A model generated the notes under the pieces. It did not search any database. It saw nothing but the letters and a program-made list of their open reading frames with translations, and was not told where the DNA came from. From positions 137,732,676-137,796,675 of the forward strand of contig NW_023604295.1 in the NCBI RefSeq assembly GCF_014898055.3: 64,000 nucleotides of DNA, written 5' to 3'. Both the position numbers and the translations under genes were made by a program. Shown here in pieces: positions 25,620 to 38,291 of this stretch; the first letter of the stretch is position 1; every line of letters starts with the position of its first letter. This stretch comes from Talpa occidentalis (taxonomy: Eukaryota; Chordata; Mammalia; Eulipotyphla; Talpidae).

Positions 25620-26095
25620 CTTCATGGAACCTCTCATTGAGTGTCCATTGTGTGTCAGGCATTGTGTTAGATGCTCATTCTCTGGAGATAAAAAAAGAAC
25701 TGCCTTTGGGAAGATCAGTCCAGTGAAGGCAAGAAAGAAAACCTGCAATTACAATGCATTAGTGTAAGTTCTTGGAGACAACAAGGAGGGTGATTGCAGG
25801 GGTTGGGAAACCTGGATGGGAGACATTTATTTAGCCCCAGGTGGAGACTATTGTGAGTACGAGAGGGGTGACTGTCAGCCATGGCAGGTGTCTGGTAGGA
25901 GGTGGTGCCTGAACTGAGTGTGAAGAATTAGAACGCCTAGACCGTTGAGAAAGGGAGTGAATTTTCAGGACATGGAAAAACATAGAAACACAGGAGGCAC
26001 GAAGAGTCCAGCACAGTGAGAAAGTATGAGGACGACAGGAGTGGGGCCTGTGGGTGCAGTGGCAGCCTGGAGTCAGATTTCGGAAAGCCAGCTGC
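25620..26095 (+). repeat. L2 3' region
   Basis: 'tcattgagtgtccattgtgtgtcaggcattgtgttagatgctcattctctggagataaaa' is the classic L2 'tgagcacctactatgtgccaggcactgtgctagg' motif. The following 400 bases keep the L2 order: '...gggtgattgcaggggttgggaaacctggatgg', 'aggaggtggtgcctgaactgagtgtgaagaatt', 'ggacatggaaaaacatagaaacac', 'gacaggagtggggcctgtggg'. The element is ancient, and its right boundary is approximate. Confidence 0.75.
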
Positions 26096-26570
26096 AGATG
26101 TAACTGTTACTCTGCTGAAATAGGTGGCTTCCCACCCTGTTCACGGTATTCTCTGCCTCGGTCAGTGTGGCCTCCACCGCTGCGCGCTCTCTGGCTTGTC
26201 ACATCACTGCTGCTACTGTGACCCTCATCCCCACATTTGCCTCTTCGCTCTCAACCTTCCTGCCTCCCATTGACAGATTGGATCCCTTTAATAGCATTTG
26301 GACATCAAGGGCTGCCTCGATGCTAATCTTTTCCTTTTTCTCCACGCCAGGGCTTCAGTTTACTCTGCTTCAGAAGCTCCGCGTGGGGGTTGGGTGCTTC
26401 TACATGACAGGCAGCTGGGAGCCCACCTAGAATTTTACCGAGGCAAGGGGACACAAGCCCCTCTATTGTCAGCTTTTCTTCTACCTACCTACCCCATGAG
26501 AATCCACCCCCGGGGGTTTCCCACTCGTGCATTCCCTGGCTCTCTGCCTCCCTGAAACTTCCACACTTTG
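26096..26570. other. GC-richer block of unknown origin
   Basis: Contains several CpGs ('ccgctgcgcgctc', 'ctccgcgtggggg', 'cccccggggg') in otherwise AT-rich surroundings, plus three overlapping plus-strand open frames of 85-126 codons with no recognisable domain. It is too small and too CpG-poor for a typical CpG island. Confidence 0.5.
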
Positions 26571-28514
26571 CAGAAAAAGGCAGCTAAGAATTTTCTCTCT
26601 TTCCCACATGGCAAAGATTTACCTTCTTACATATCTTGGTTTTTATCAACCCCTGCTTAATGGAATGTTAACTGTCCATTTCATCAGATTCTGGGCCTTG
26701 TTACATGATTGGAAAGTTAAAGCATTTAGAATACATTTGGCAACATGTTTTACTTTAATCTATATGCTTTTTGGAGTCTCAAAAGTCTTATTCCTAGCTC
26801 AAAATCAGAATACTAGATCTTTCTTTATATTTACCTTCTTTACTAGCGATCCTTACAATACCTTGAGGCCGAAAATACCTTTGGAAAAACAGGGAGCAGT
26901 AAGATGAAGGGAAATGCAAAGGAGAAAATGTCACCATAAAACATTGAAGAATGATTTCATTTATCTAAGTTTCCATGACGGTCGGGGCAGTGCCTTCCTT
27001 ATTCACATAAATCTCCAGCATATCAGATGGTGTGTGCCACATGGGAGAGATTCAATAAACAATTTGCTAAAAAGGATAGATTTAACTGAAAGTATCAAGC
27101 AATCCATAATTGTGAAAGCTATTGTGCTAATAATAAACAGATCATGATACTCAATATTATAGTCTTTTTTGATAAAAGCTGACAAGAGAAAGTTGCTTCT
27201 TTTTGCTTCTCTTTTTTAAGAAGTCTGTGACCAGTTAGATTCCTACTCTCAGCTCAGCAGACCTGAGAATCTTACCATGAAATTGAGAGAATGAAATATT
27301 TGGATTGATTTATACACATAATTTTAAAATCCTCTTCATAACTATACTTTGTCTTTACATATATAATCTACCTTTGTTTTCACATATGTGCTTTTGTACC
27401 TGTGAAACTGAAGTTCACAGGTATCATCAAGACTAAAAGAGACAATAGATTTTTAAAAGCTAATAAAATATATTGCCAAATGTATTCTAAATGCTTTAAC
27501 TTTGCAATCATGTAACAAGGCCCTGAATCTGATGACATGGATGGTTAACATTCCATTTTTACTATGCTTTGCCATAATAAAACATAGAAAATGATTAATA
27601 TTGTTGTCATTGTTCTTTGCTTTTTGGTATAGAATGTCTTTTGGGGGCAGAATTTGTATCAGTTACTAGAGATGACTGGATTTCAAGATAAGCCATCCTC
27701 CTTATAAAGCAAACCGATGAGAATGGACTATATACAACATTCTTAGTACATTCCTCTGTCACTAGGGTAGCAGTCTTTCTGTTTCCTAAAAATCATAATG
27801 AGGTGCTGTAGTGACTATAGAGAAATGAGAAAAAGAGTTAAGGCCATTTTCTTATGAGTTGTCAGTACCAACAGGCCTCATGAGGGTGGCTGGAAGTCCA
27901 CTTCCCTGGAAGAATGGTGAGGAAGGCAGGGATATTAGGACTTGAATTTTGTGTCTTCTGCTGACTGTCCTAAAGGTATTTCTTCTACCTGATTTATAAA
28001 ATATTTTCTAAGATTATAGGTCAACATGTTAGAGGGGATGACCATGGTTTATGGGTAAAATAGTCTAAAATATGCCAAGTGAAAAAGATAGAAATGTGCA
28101 GATAATTTGAAGTGACAGGGATCATTAGGCTGTTCAGATCTACTTGATGGAAATGTCCTTTTGGAAGGTCTACTCCTTCATCTTAGTAGGTGCTCTCACA
28201 CTCAGGCTCCTGGATCATGACTTCCATTTCCCCTTCTAGAACTTTCCAAGTGAAGATATCAAAAGCATGATGAATGAGGGAGCTCAGTCAGTGGGGGGCT
28301 GTGGGAATTTGCTTTTGCAGGAACTTCATGGGATGTCAGGGTCCAGCAAGGTGGCAGATGGCCAGAACCAAAGACCCAGAGGGAGGCAGGTGTTAGTGAA
28401 AGCGAGGTTCAGAGCCAAGAGTTGTAAGACAATGGAGACAATAAGGGAAAAAGGTTAAGCTACCCAGCTTATTTCTTGGAACACATTTTCCAGTTTCTTT
28501 ATGTGTAAGCCATA

Positions 28515-28545
<31 letters not shown>

Positions 28546-29524
28546 CATGTGTGCAGACGCACATGCCGGGGGGACTCTTAGTGTGGATGTGTATATTCAA
28601 AAAACCATAAGCAAGAAAGATACATCCCAGCAAGAATCATTTGAGTAAGTCAGAGGGAGGCAAACAAAGAAGCATCTCGTTTATTTAAACCTCAGCATTG
28701 GTGCTATATACTTGCCTGCTTTTCTAAAGTCTATGAATTTCCTATTTTTATTTTTATTTTTTTCCTTTTGTTTCTTTCCATCTGCTTGGATATTTCATTG
28801 CTGCATATCTGAATGTTTGATGTATATTATAGGGGCCCATTTCAATTCACATTTTTTTCTTGGTCTATTCTTGTCCATTCATACTATTTCCGGCTTTTCA
28901 GTTTATGTTTTTTTTCCTTTTCTCTCTCCCCCTCATTGCTCCCCCCACCCTAGTTTATCCAGAGGATGATTTCCTATTCATCCCGACCTTAGATGCTGGT
29001 TTCAGCTTGTAAGTCTGCCTGAATGATGACTCACTTCCTGGATCATGGAACAGGGATGGGTGGATTTTCAAGCCATGCAATGGGCAACCCGAAGAAGTCA
29101 AGAGTCCTCTGAACAGTCCTTAGGTGAAAGAAGGGGCAGAGCACTCATGGTCACTGTCTCCCAGTGATTTCGTATAGTTTAATTCAAACCCAGCCTGACT
29201 GATGAGGATTTGTTTTAATTTGTGCACCACCCTCTTAAGCGCCTTCTTTGCCACCAATCTTTCTAGCTCCTCAAGCCTTCAAAAATACACCATGAATATC
29301 TTTCTTAAAGCACATGATTTTTCCTGCTTTTCTTTACCTAAAAGTAAACCCTCTTATTCAAACGAAGTCCAAGCTTGACTACTGGACTTAACAATTTTGC
29401 ACCAACACCATCTTTTGAGTCTTATCCCTTCACTATCCATTACTTCCCATGCACCCCCGGGAAGCTATGCTGCCTTCCAATGACACTTCCTCAAATTTTT
29501 TGTAATTTTTAATATTATTAAGAA
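26571..29524. other. Intergenic, no gene recognised
   Basis: Mostly unique sequence with a dinucleotide microsatellite at 28516-28543. No open frame resembles a known protein. Confidence 0.6.
28516..28543. repeat. (GT)n microsatellite
   Basis: About 13-14 uninterrupted GT dinucleotides, followed by a degenerate TGCATGTGTGCA stretch. Likely polymorphic. Confidence 0.95.
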
Positions 29525-29945
29525 AAATAATTCTTTGAAAATATTTTTTAGTGAGGTATCTTTGATTTACATCATTGTTTACATTTTAGAAGTATAAGAC
29601 CCCATCTTCAGGCTGTTGCTACCGTAACACACTCACCACCAAAGCACCTGTTGTCCAGCACCCTAATCCATGGGGCTCCCTACCCCTTGCTCTTGCCCAT
29701 CCCCCCTCCCTTTCTGGATGCCTCAGTTCCATGGTTAGATTTCAAGGGTTTGTTTTTAAGATGGCATTGTCCGACCCTTTGTCTGGTTTCTCTTTAGTCC
29801 AACCATAATTAACACCATCCAATACTTGCCTTTATCCTTCCAATTTATTTCTCTTAGCATAATTCTCTCCAGCTCCATCCATGTTACTGAAAATGATTTT
29901 TAAACATAGCATGTATCCACTCATCCTGGGATAGTTTTCTTTCAC
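29525..29945 (-). mobile_element. Antisense L1 3' end
   Basis: Landmarks of an antisense L1 3' UTR and ORF2 end: 'gtatctttgatttacatcattgtttacattttag', 'ctcttagcataattctctccagctccatccatgttactg', and a C-rich stretch 'gcccatcccccctccc', which is the complement of the G-rich L1 3' UTR. It is diverged but ordered. Confidence 0.82.
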
Positions 29946-30530
29946 TTTTTGCACTTCATCTTTTAAAACTCTTTCAAATATCCTTTCTTCTTCTCAAGTT
30001 ATTTGAAACATTTATTTACTTTTAGTTCATTTTTAGTACTTTCTTTCCTATTCTCTTCCTCCCTTCTCTTTCCCTTCATCCTTCTTATTTAGAATATGTA
30101 TGTACTCCATACTCCTTGACAGGTGGTATGTTAAATGAAAGTATATAGTACCTGTGCTCCCAGCTAGGATCTGTGATTGTAGTGTAACCTAACAGTTTAA
30201 CCTATATTCCCCATTAATCAGAAATAACGTGTTCTCAAGTCTGTAATATTCAGCACAGCAGAAGACACAGAATAGATTCCTGGAAATATTTTTAGAAAGA
30301 ATGAACAAATAATTTCATAAATATTTTCAATAAAATTACTGTTCTAGATGGATATATGGTCTAATAAATTAAAATATCATCTAATCAATTAAAATGAATC
30401 TACCATCTAGACACTGAACTGAACTCAGTATGGTGATCTCATTTATATTTCACAACCTTGTCATAAAAGACCCTCTTCTGCTCCCTACTGTAGAGTTAAG
30501 AAAACAATGGCTTGAAATGGCCCCTCATAG
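29946..30530. other. Intergenic, nothing recognised
   Basis: Pyrimidine-rich at first, then AT-rich. No gene. Confidence 0.6.
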
Positions 30531-30779
30531 GGGCCTCCCTGGTGGCCTAGGGGTTGAGTCTCAATGCTATCACCACTATAGCCTGAGTTCTATCCCTGAC
30601 CAGGGAGCTGACCCACATATGGTGCAGAAGACTTCTGTCTCACCCGCTGCTCCCCTTCGTAGTATAACAGTAGTGTTAAACCCACCTGTTCTGTTCCCAA
30701 CTCTGTCTCTGGTGAATCCTCTCCCCTCCCACATGTCTGCCTTACATCCAGTTCTTCAAGTTAAAAAAAAAAAAAAAAA
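30531..30779 (+). mobile_element. tRNA-derived SINE, plus orientation, older copy
   Basis: Starts GGGCCTCCCTGGTGG and ends in an A-run. A 17-bp duplication with three mismatches flanks it, GAAATGGCCCCTCATAG before (30514-30530) and GAAATGGTCCTTCACAG after (30780-30796). The decay of the duplication points to an old insertion. The plus-strand open frame running through it (30430-30915) is a chance frame over the SINE. Confidence 0.93.
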
Positions 30780-32144
30780 GAAATGGTCCTTCACAGAGCC
30801 ACTAAGTAAGTGGGGCAGGTGGGATCTGCACCAGTCTTGGTGGCTGTTAGCAGTTAGGTTCTTATTCATTTGCTCTTTCGACTTTTTCCAGTTTCAGCCT
30901 TCTGATATCTCTTAGTGACCACTGGAATTATAATAAAAGAAGTTTATTTTTTAATCATCTATATATATATTAAAGTCAAATGACCTTAATGGTCATTCAA
31001 TGTATGGTGACTTTTATGATGTTATGAAGGTTTTCCTACTTCAACAACAAAAAATATGGACTGCCACAGTACTGAGTGTATGCATTTAATACTAAATATT
31101 GAAAACTATGTCATCCACTCCTTCAAGACATACAACAATGTTATTGTTTACTAAAGACTTTGTCAACTTAGTACAAAATGTTCTTTAAATTTTAAACGTG
31201 ATCACAATTTCACAATCATTCTGTACTTCAAGTAATAAGCATCTGGAAGTTTGTACCCTTTTGGATATGTTCTACTGACCACAAAATGCCTTATGAAAGT
31301 AAAATAAGTATCTACCACTTGAGGTTGGGTGTTGCAGAATTGTCACTGGGAAATGGGTTTCAAAATAATTCATTCTGTCATTAAGTTTGCTCTCCATTCT
31401 GATAGAAAGGTAGACAAAAGCCATTTCACACTTGTAGTTTCTTTAGTGCTTCCATGTACTGAATCACAGAAAGAAGCACATGTTCCAAACATCTGAAAAA
31501 TATTACTTTCTGCTTTTGTTATATATTTACAATAAATTATGTACTACTGATAACAAGGTTGAGGTTGGCATTTTCTATTACATTTTTGCCATCCCTAAAG
31601 TACTATTGTAATTCTTTCTAATAGTTTCACTTTTATATTTGTTCAAAAATTATGGAGAGTACTACTAATCATTAGTTGATGATTTAATAATGTGTACAGA
31701 AATTAAAAAGAAAAAAGTTTGATCTCGAGGGACTAAAAGTAAATTAGGAAGATAGTCAAGAAAACATTGGTAGCATAGACAATGGCTGTTATAAGAGATG
31801 TATACATAGAAGATTTTGGAAATCAGGAAAAAGAGCACAGTACGTCTTGAAATAGTGAGTCAGTGGGAACAGGAAGCTGTGCATGATGTGAGGGTGTGGC
31901 CAGGTTATTGATTGCTATATAAATATATGTTTTGCAAATCCTTCTAGTAGATAGTAATCCTAATATCTGGTTTTACTGTGCTTCATTCACTATTTATTCT
32001 AATAATACTTACCAAGTATCTATGGACTAAGTGTTTGTATATGTAAGAGACTCGTTAATGTACAGGAGAGTATTCGTCCTTGTACTCCAGTATTTGTCCT
32101 TGTATTCCAGTCAAAATTATATTTATAATTTCCCTCATAACTTT
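30780..32144. other. Intergenic, nothing recognised
   Basis: AT-rich unique sequence. A short doubled phrase ('gtccttgtactccagtatttgtccttgtattccag') sits at about 32076-32111. Confidence 0.6.
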
Positions 32145-32443
32145 ATTTATTCATTTATTTAATTTTTAAAAAAGATTTATTTATTTATTTATTTATACAA
32201 GCACTGGGTACAGTCAGAAGCGTGGGAGGGTGAGAGAATTCACCAGAGCCAGAGCGGGGAGCAGAGCAGGCAGAAGGACCGAGGTACACTGCTGAGGGGA
32301 GCAGCGGGTGGCAGGAGAGGTCTGCGCGCCATGTGGGACCCTCCTCCGGTGGCCGGGGAGCAGCCGGGGATCGAACTGGCGCAGCAGAGGCCGCGGACAG
32401 CTTCGCAACCCAGCGCTTAACCGCTGTGCCACCGGGGAGGCCC
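32145..32443 (-). mobile_element. tRNA-derived SINE, minus orientation, young subtype
   Basis: Full-length, CpG-rich copy on the minus strand. A duplication of about 19 bp, TAATTTCCCTCATA.CTTTA, with one mismatch lies at about 32126 and 32444. It shares the GC-rich diagnostic bases ('ctctggctctggtgaattctctcacc' on its own strand) with the copies at 3358 and 32677. Together with the next SINE it forms an inverted pair. Confidence 0.95.
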
Positions 32444-32676
32444 TAATTTCCCTCATATCTTTAAATAATCCTTTATCGCCTGAATTAATTTGTGTGCCTT
32501 TGTTCCTTGAAATCCAAAAGAATCTATCTAATGCAAAGCTATATGTTTCTATCTCATTTCCACAGGCATTATTTTAAATTAAAAAAAAATAGTAATTCAT
32601 TAATTCTAGAAGCATCAAAATTTCACAGAAGAAAGGAAAATGGAGTTTAAAAATTGCCTAAGAAAAGGTGCTAATT

Positions 32677-32938
32677 GGGGCCTCCCCAGTGGTACAGCGG
32701 TTGAACGCTGGGCTGAGAAGCTGCCTGCAGCCTCTGCAGTGCCGGTTCGATCCACCACCAACTGCGACCCACATGGCGCGCAGACCTCTCCTGCCGCCCG
32801 CTGCTCCCCTCAGCAGTGTACTTCGGTCCTTCTGCCTGCTCTGCTCCCCGCTCTGGCTCTGGTGAATTCTCTCACCCTCCCGCGCTTCTGACTGTACCCA
32901 GTGCATGTATAAATAAATAAATAACTCTCAAAAAAAAA
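32677..32938 (+). mobile_element. tRNA-derived SINE, plus orientation, young subtype
   Basis: Nearly full-length copy with an intact B-box-like GGTTCGATCC, lacking about 25 bases just after the B box compared with the copy at 3358. The flanks AAAAGGTGCTAATTG and AAAAGGCGTTAATGG are an imperfect target-site duplication. It lies head-on to the minus-strand copy 233 bp to the left. Confidence 0.95.
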
Positions 32939-35900
32939 GGCGTTAATGGTATGAAACAAGACTAGTAGTTTCTACTTCAGGGGGCCTGGTTCTGGTGCTC
33001 ATGCTTAAGAACTTCTTTAAGCTGCAGTTTCAAACTTGTGGTAGAGTTCCCTCTGCATTCTGGGTAACTGCATTTATAGGGAGTTGATTCTTCTAACCAA
33101 GTGCTCATCTTGCATCTCCTAATTAATTTTCTTTTTCTTGAGGGCAGGGTTTCTATTCAGTCTTTACTATATGTCATTACAAGTAGCAACAGCTAAGGGG
33201 CTGTAAGTATTATTGGATGAGGAAGTGAAAATACTACTGGTTAGGCTGGTCACCAATAATATCAGAAGGTAATAATTTTTCTTTCTTGAAATCTTCCAAA
33301 GACTGTCAATCATTATGGAAACACACGTAAGATGCAGGAACACCACGGTGAATCACAGCAGTTCTCAGAGGGATGTACATATTACCATGTCTTTTATATG
33401 TGCTAAGCACTGAGTCATGGGGGTGAATTGACATAACACAACCAGCCTCCAGCTATCGCAGTAATTCTTCTGAAAGTCCACCTTTGTTATGTAACATCAT
33501 TGAGAAAGTTTTTCATTTCTTTCACACCTTTGCAATGTGGTAAGTCTCTATTGGTTAAGTTATAATTATTTTGGCATCTAATTAGCTTCTTTTATTATGT
33601 GAAAAAGGTTGAAAATATGTAGACACTTGTAAAATCCATGCACATCCTCCAGATGTGGTAGACAGAAGATGCAAAGTCTCATGTTCACACTAAATGACTT
33701 ACACATTTTGAATATGATTTATCATAATGCCAACATATTACATTTTGATGTCATTCACCACAGACTCACAACCTACTACAGACGTTCATGAGATTTACCC
33801 AGTAGTCCTATTGGATGGTGTTTGCTAGCCTTTGGAGACAAACATATGTAGATAAAACTCTCTAATACAAAAGGAGGAAGATGTTTGAAATGCTGCAGCA
33901 GGCTTTCAAGTATATTCTGTGAGGTAAGACCCTGTTGCCAAGGAGACATTTTGCAAATTCCGGTTCCCCTCTCACTCACTTGTTTTCTCACATGTCCCTG
34001 CGGTTTGTGTGTCTTCAAGCCCATTTTGTAGAGTGCTGTTGGCAGCTTCTTCCCCTGTTATATCTATAAATACATTATTGTCTTACAAAGAACTAAACAG
34101 AACTGTCTGGAAGAAAATTGTTCTGATTTTCTTTTCAGTAAGGAAAGAAAAAATAGAAAATAACATTGATTAAAAATAGTTTCTAGGATTTAAAAAATTT
34201 GGTTGGAAGGAATTAGGAGAAACTCAAACAGAAAAACAATTCTACAATTGTGATGGTAATAATAGTTAGACTGAATCATGACACATATAATCTTAATTAA
34301 TTATCTGCAATGATCTGGATCACTTGACTGTTGATAATGTGGGGAGCAATGTGACAAACAGGTTTCATACCAGAGTAAAAGCTTGCCTTATAGTAATGTT
34401 TTCTCTGACAAATAAAAGATCATGTTGTGTTTTTGAATGACCTTTTTATCACATTAGGTATTTACAATAGAAATTGACTATTACTTTGAGATATAGATCC
34501 TTTTCAACTCTCAACTTCCCAGCTTCGAGACCTGTATGGAGTCAAATATTCTGAATGGTAGAGGCATCTGGTGCAATAAATGTATTATTTCATCTATTTT
34601 GAAGGTGATTTAACTCCATCTCGTATAAAGGGACATCAGCATAAGGCAAAATAATATGCCTTAAACTGGATCAGTGTATACATCCAGTCAGAACATTGTT
34701 ATTTAATTTTCTGAAAGACATTTTTAAGGAAGAGAGACTATGTATCTTCACAGACCTTTCCACATCTCCTCAAATTCTATAATACCCAACACTTGGTCAC
34801 ATGCTGTATTTCATTAATTTGTAAAACAACCACATATTTACTGATCACTCTGTAGATCAGGGCTTTATGGTGAGGTTACAAAAATAATATATGGTCCCTA
34901 TTCTCAAGACTGCAGTTCTAACAGGTACCTGCAAACAGAGGAATTACAGTCACGTATCAGAAATAGGAATTAGGGAGAGCATGTGAGCTTTCTGCTGATC
35001 CTGATCCATATTACTAAACATTTAACTCCATTAATGGAGAGATTATAAAAAATAACAACGTTGTTGTATATGAGAAGCCTCTTACTCATGGTTTCATGCA
35101 TGCAGTAACACTTACTAGGATTAGCGAGAGACGTAGGTGACTGACTAATCAAGTTCAGTGTTAGGTAGGAGGCTATGAATTTCAGTATTTATAATAAAGG
35201 AGAATGCACATTATTTTGTTCTCAAGACTCTTTTTTTACTCTTTTATTTACCGCTAGAGATGACTAGATAGCTTAGAGGAAACTTAACTAATCCTAAACC
35301 ACCCCCAAGCTTTAAGTTGCTTTTACAATTGAAACAATTTTTTGAATTACATGGTACTCAATGAATGGGAAACCTGAGCTTAATAAATTTCCCCTATTTC
35401 TAAAAGGATGGCAGTTAAAGGATAAAGAATAGGGCAGACAGGAATTTAGAAGAGGCAAACGTATTGATCTTGGAAGATCTTAATTAAACACAATTTGATT
35501 TTATGCAAAGTTTTCTAACTTCCCAGAAAGTTCTATCAAAACTATTTTATTTATAATACTTTTGTGATTTATTTCAACCATGACTATGGTTTATGTGCTT
35601 GCTTTTTGCTTTTAGTTGTTGAAGAGACTGCCATGTAAAGTTTCTAAACTGCAACAATATCTTAAGAAAATGCTACTATTAAAATACACACAGAAACTAA
35701 AAAGAAACTTAGATTTAATTTTTATGTTGAAAGTCAAACAATAACAATATCGTATATTTATTTAAAAACAAATACATAGTTAAAGAAAAATATTAGGATG
35801 AATAATGAAAAGCACTGAGGAGCCCAAAGAATCTTTCAATATTAGTTCAATTCAAATAATGCCAAATTTACTTTCTGTCATGAGTACATGTTTTTCTATA

Positions 35901-37606
35901 TTATAATTTTAGCAGACACAACATGATTTTTCAATTATTTGGCAGTTGGAAGGGTAGATTATAATGTTTCTTGTTAAATTATCATATCTCCATGAATAAT
36001 CAATATTAAATTTCTTCAGAATGACATAGAGAAAAATAAAGGAATTTTATTTTATCCCCATGCTTTTCAAAATGAGAGAGTCATACATGAAGTGAAAGTA
36101 CTTGATCTTATATTAAATAGAGCCAAAAAGAAATAGCAAAACATCAAATGAACAAAGCTTTGATTTTGTGGTTAAAATAACATGATTAAGACACTAGTGT
36201 TGACTGAGGGTATAGATTTTAAATCATTGTAATTGGGTGCAGAACATGACTAAAACTTGGTGATCTTGACAGCCTATTGTAATCCCCCATTTATTATTTC
36301 TCTCAAATATTTGACATGTTGAGGTTATCTCTTGTATAGTTTGTCACCCATTAACTCAGGCAAAGAAATCACGCCAGTTATGTGGGTGTTTTTCATATGC
36401 TGGGACAATGGAGAGAGGATTTTCTTTGTCTCCTTTTCCTTGCCTTGCACACAATTGTCTCTACACTTAGTATTTCCATTCTTTTGAATATCTAGGCAAT
36501 TGTAGAAGAGGAAATTGAAAAAAATGACAAAATAGATAAGTGGAACCATAATGTGGGATGCAAGTGATGATGAGGCCCCTGCACATGTTTCTTTGACTTC
36601 AAATTAATATATATCCTCATCAGTACTGACTCCTCAGTTATATTTCTTAAATTAGCATAAAAGAGACCACATGTTAGAATTTTCCACCAAGAGTCCTTAA
36701 TGGAATTCAAATGGAGCTGGAAAACAAAATGGGCACCTGTGGTAAATTTTCTCGGTAACACTGAAATTTCTATTTCTGTTTTCTGTTTTATGCTCAGTTC
36801 AACTTCACAATTCTTTCACGATGTGTTTTTCTTAAAATTTATGTTAAAATAGCCACCTTAGGAAGATGTTAGTAATTATTTTGTAACTTTTGATCTCAGC
36901 AAACCAGGGCCTCCTGAGCTCAAGTTGAAGATCAAGAGCCAGGACCAATTGATAGTGCAGCCTGCCTTCTGCAGTTACTGGGATCGGTGGAGTTAAGTGA
37001 AATTGTCTGGTGTCATATCACTTGTAAAATAAAGATTTTGATTAGGTTATCCCTGGAAGCTCCCTTTAATACAGCTGTGTAAGGAGCAGGATTATATTGA
37101 GTGATATAATTATTTTTCACTTTAATACAATCTTTTATGGCAAAATATTACCATTCATCATTAGCAAAATTAGTCTTTGTATCTTAAATGACATTCGTAA
37201 TTTCCAGACCAAAGAGAGAGAGCCATCTTGTGGTATAGGTTCAGAGTGGCTTACATTTAGAAGATAAAGGAATGTCTAATCTCAGAACATATAATGGCCT
37301 TAATCTGTATTGTTAATTTATAAGTAATATCTAAATTTCCAATTCTGGGTATGAGTACTTGTTCTTTAGACTATTGTAGGGATTTGTTTGATAGGACGGG
37401 TTATTAGCAGATAGCACTTATTGCCTGTGATTTATTTTCTTATTTAATGACTGTACTGTTTTAGTGGTTGTAATCCTTGCTGAAGAAACTAAAAAGGTTT
37501 GGGCCATCTCACTGAGGAAATAATGCAGGTGATAGAATAATAGTATTAAAACAGTTACATAGGAACTTTTATATTCTGTTCTTATAAGTCATAAGAATCA
37601 AACCTA
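32939..37606. other. Intergenic, no gene recognised
   Basis: AT-rich. Apart from the L2 scrap at 34805-34925, no gene or repeat can be assigned. Confidence 0.6.
34805..34925 (+). repeat. L2 fragment
   Basis: 'tttactgatcactctgtagatcagggctttatggtgaggttacaaaaataatatatggtccctattctcaagactgcagttctaac' tracks the L2 motif from 'tactgagcacctac' through 'cctgccctc..ggagcttacattctag'. Confidence 0.6.
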
Positions 37607-37880
37607 GGGCCTCCCCTAGTGACACAGGCCATTGATCACCATGCTGTGAAGCTGTCAGCAGCCTCTGCAGCACCAGTTTTATCCCGGCCGGCCAGCGAGA
37701 GTCCCACATGGCACAAAAGACCTCTCCTGTCACACCCGCTGCTCCCCTCAGCAGTGTGTTTCATCAGCCTGCCTGTTCTGTTCCCTACTCTGTCTTTGGT
37801 GAATCCTCTCACCCTCCCGCACATCTGGCCTATACTCCGGATCTTGTGTAAATGAATAAATAAATCTTAAAAAAAAAAAA
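37607..37880 (+). mobile_element. tRNA-derived SINE, plus orientation
   Basis: Starts GGGCCTCCCCTAG and ends in poly(A). The left flank AGAATCAAACC and right flank GGAATCAAACC are its target duplication. The right copy is also the left duplication of the neighbouring L1, so the SINE landed at or beside the earlier L1 junction. Confidence 0.94.
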
Positions 37881-37891
37881 GGAATCAAACC

Positions 37892-38291
37892 CATATACAC
37901 AAATGGAAACTACTCAGCTATAAAGTAGATGACATCTTGCCATTTGCAACAACATGGAGGGAACTGGAAGGGATTATGCTAAGTGATAGAAGTCAGAAGG
38001 AGAAAGATAAATATGGGATTATTTCACTTGTACTTGTAATATAGAGAAACAAAACAAAGAAACTGGGGAAATTAAATGAAAACTAACTTCAGAATGAGGC
38101 TTCTAAAAGAGGAATGTGGAGGCTGTGAAGTAAAGGGTTAAGAAGACGCAATGCTCTATGGTGGAGGACTAAAGTGCTTCAGTGATGGGGATGGAATGAT
38201 ATATATCTAAAGATTGTGAACCTTCCCCTGAATCATATTCAGTGTTGTAATGTTACCTCAGTAAAAAAAGATGTTATGCTTAAGCAAAAAA
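37892..38291 (+). mobile_element. 5'-truncated L1 3' end
   Basis: Starts in the last part of ORF2 ('tttgcaacaacatggagggaactggaagggattatgctaagtgat', a universal mammalian L1 landmark). It continues through a 3' UTR with 'ggtggaggactaaagtgcttcagtgatgggg' and 'ctgaatcatattcagtgttgtaatgttacctcagtaaaaaaa'. AGGAATCAAAC follows directly, completing the target-site duplication. This copy ties the short tails at 54640 and 60380 to L1. Confidence 0.9.

Noticed and set aside
26527..26907. 126-codon plus-strand open frame
   Set aside because: It has hydrophobic patches but no similarity to a known family; it begins in a GC-richer unknown block and runs into AT-rich sequence, as chance frames do.
30430..30915. 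Longest open frame in the window (161 codons, plus strand)
   Set aside because: Most of it is translated SINE sequence plus its poly(A) tail (a lysine run), with no domain.
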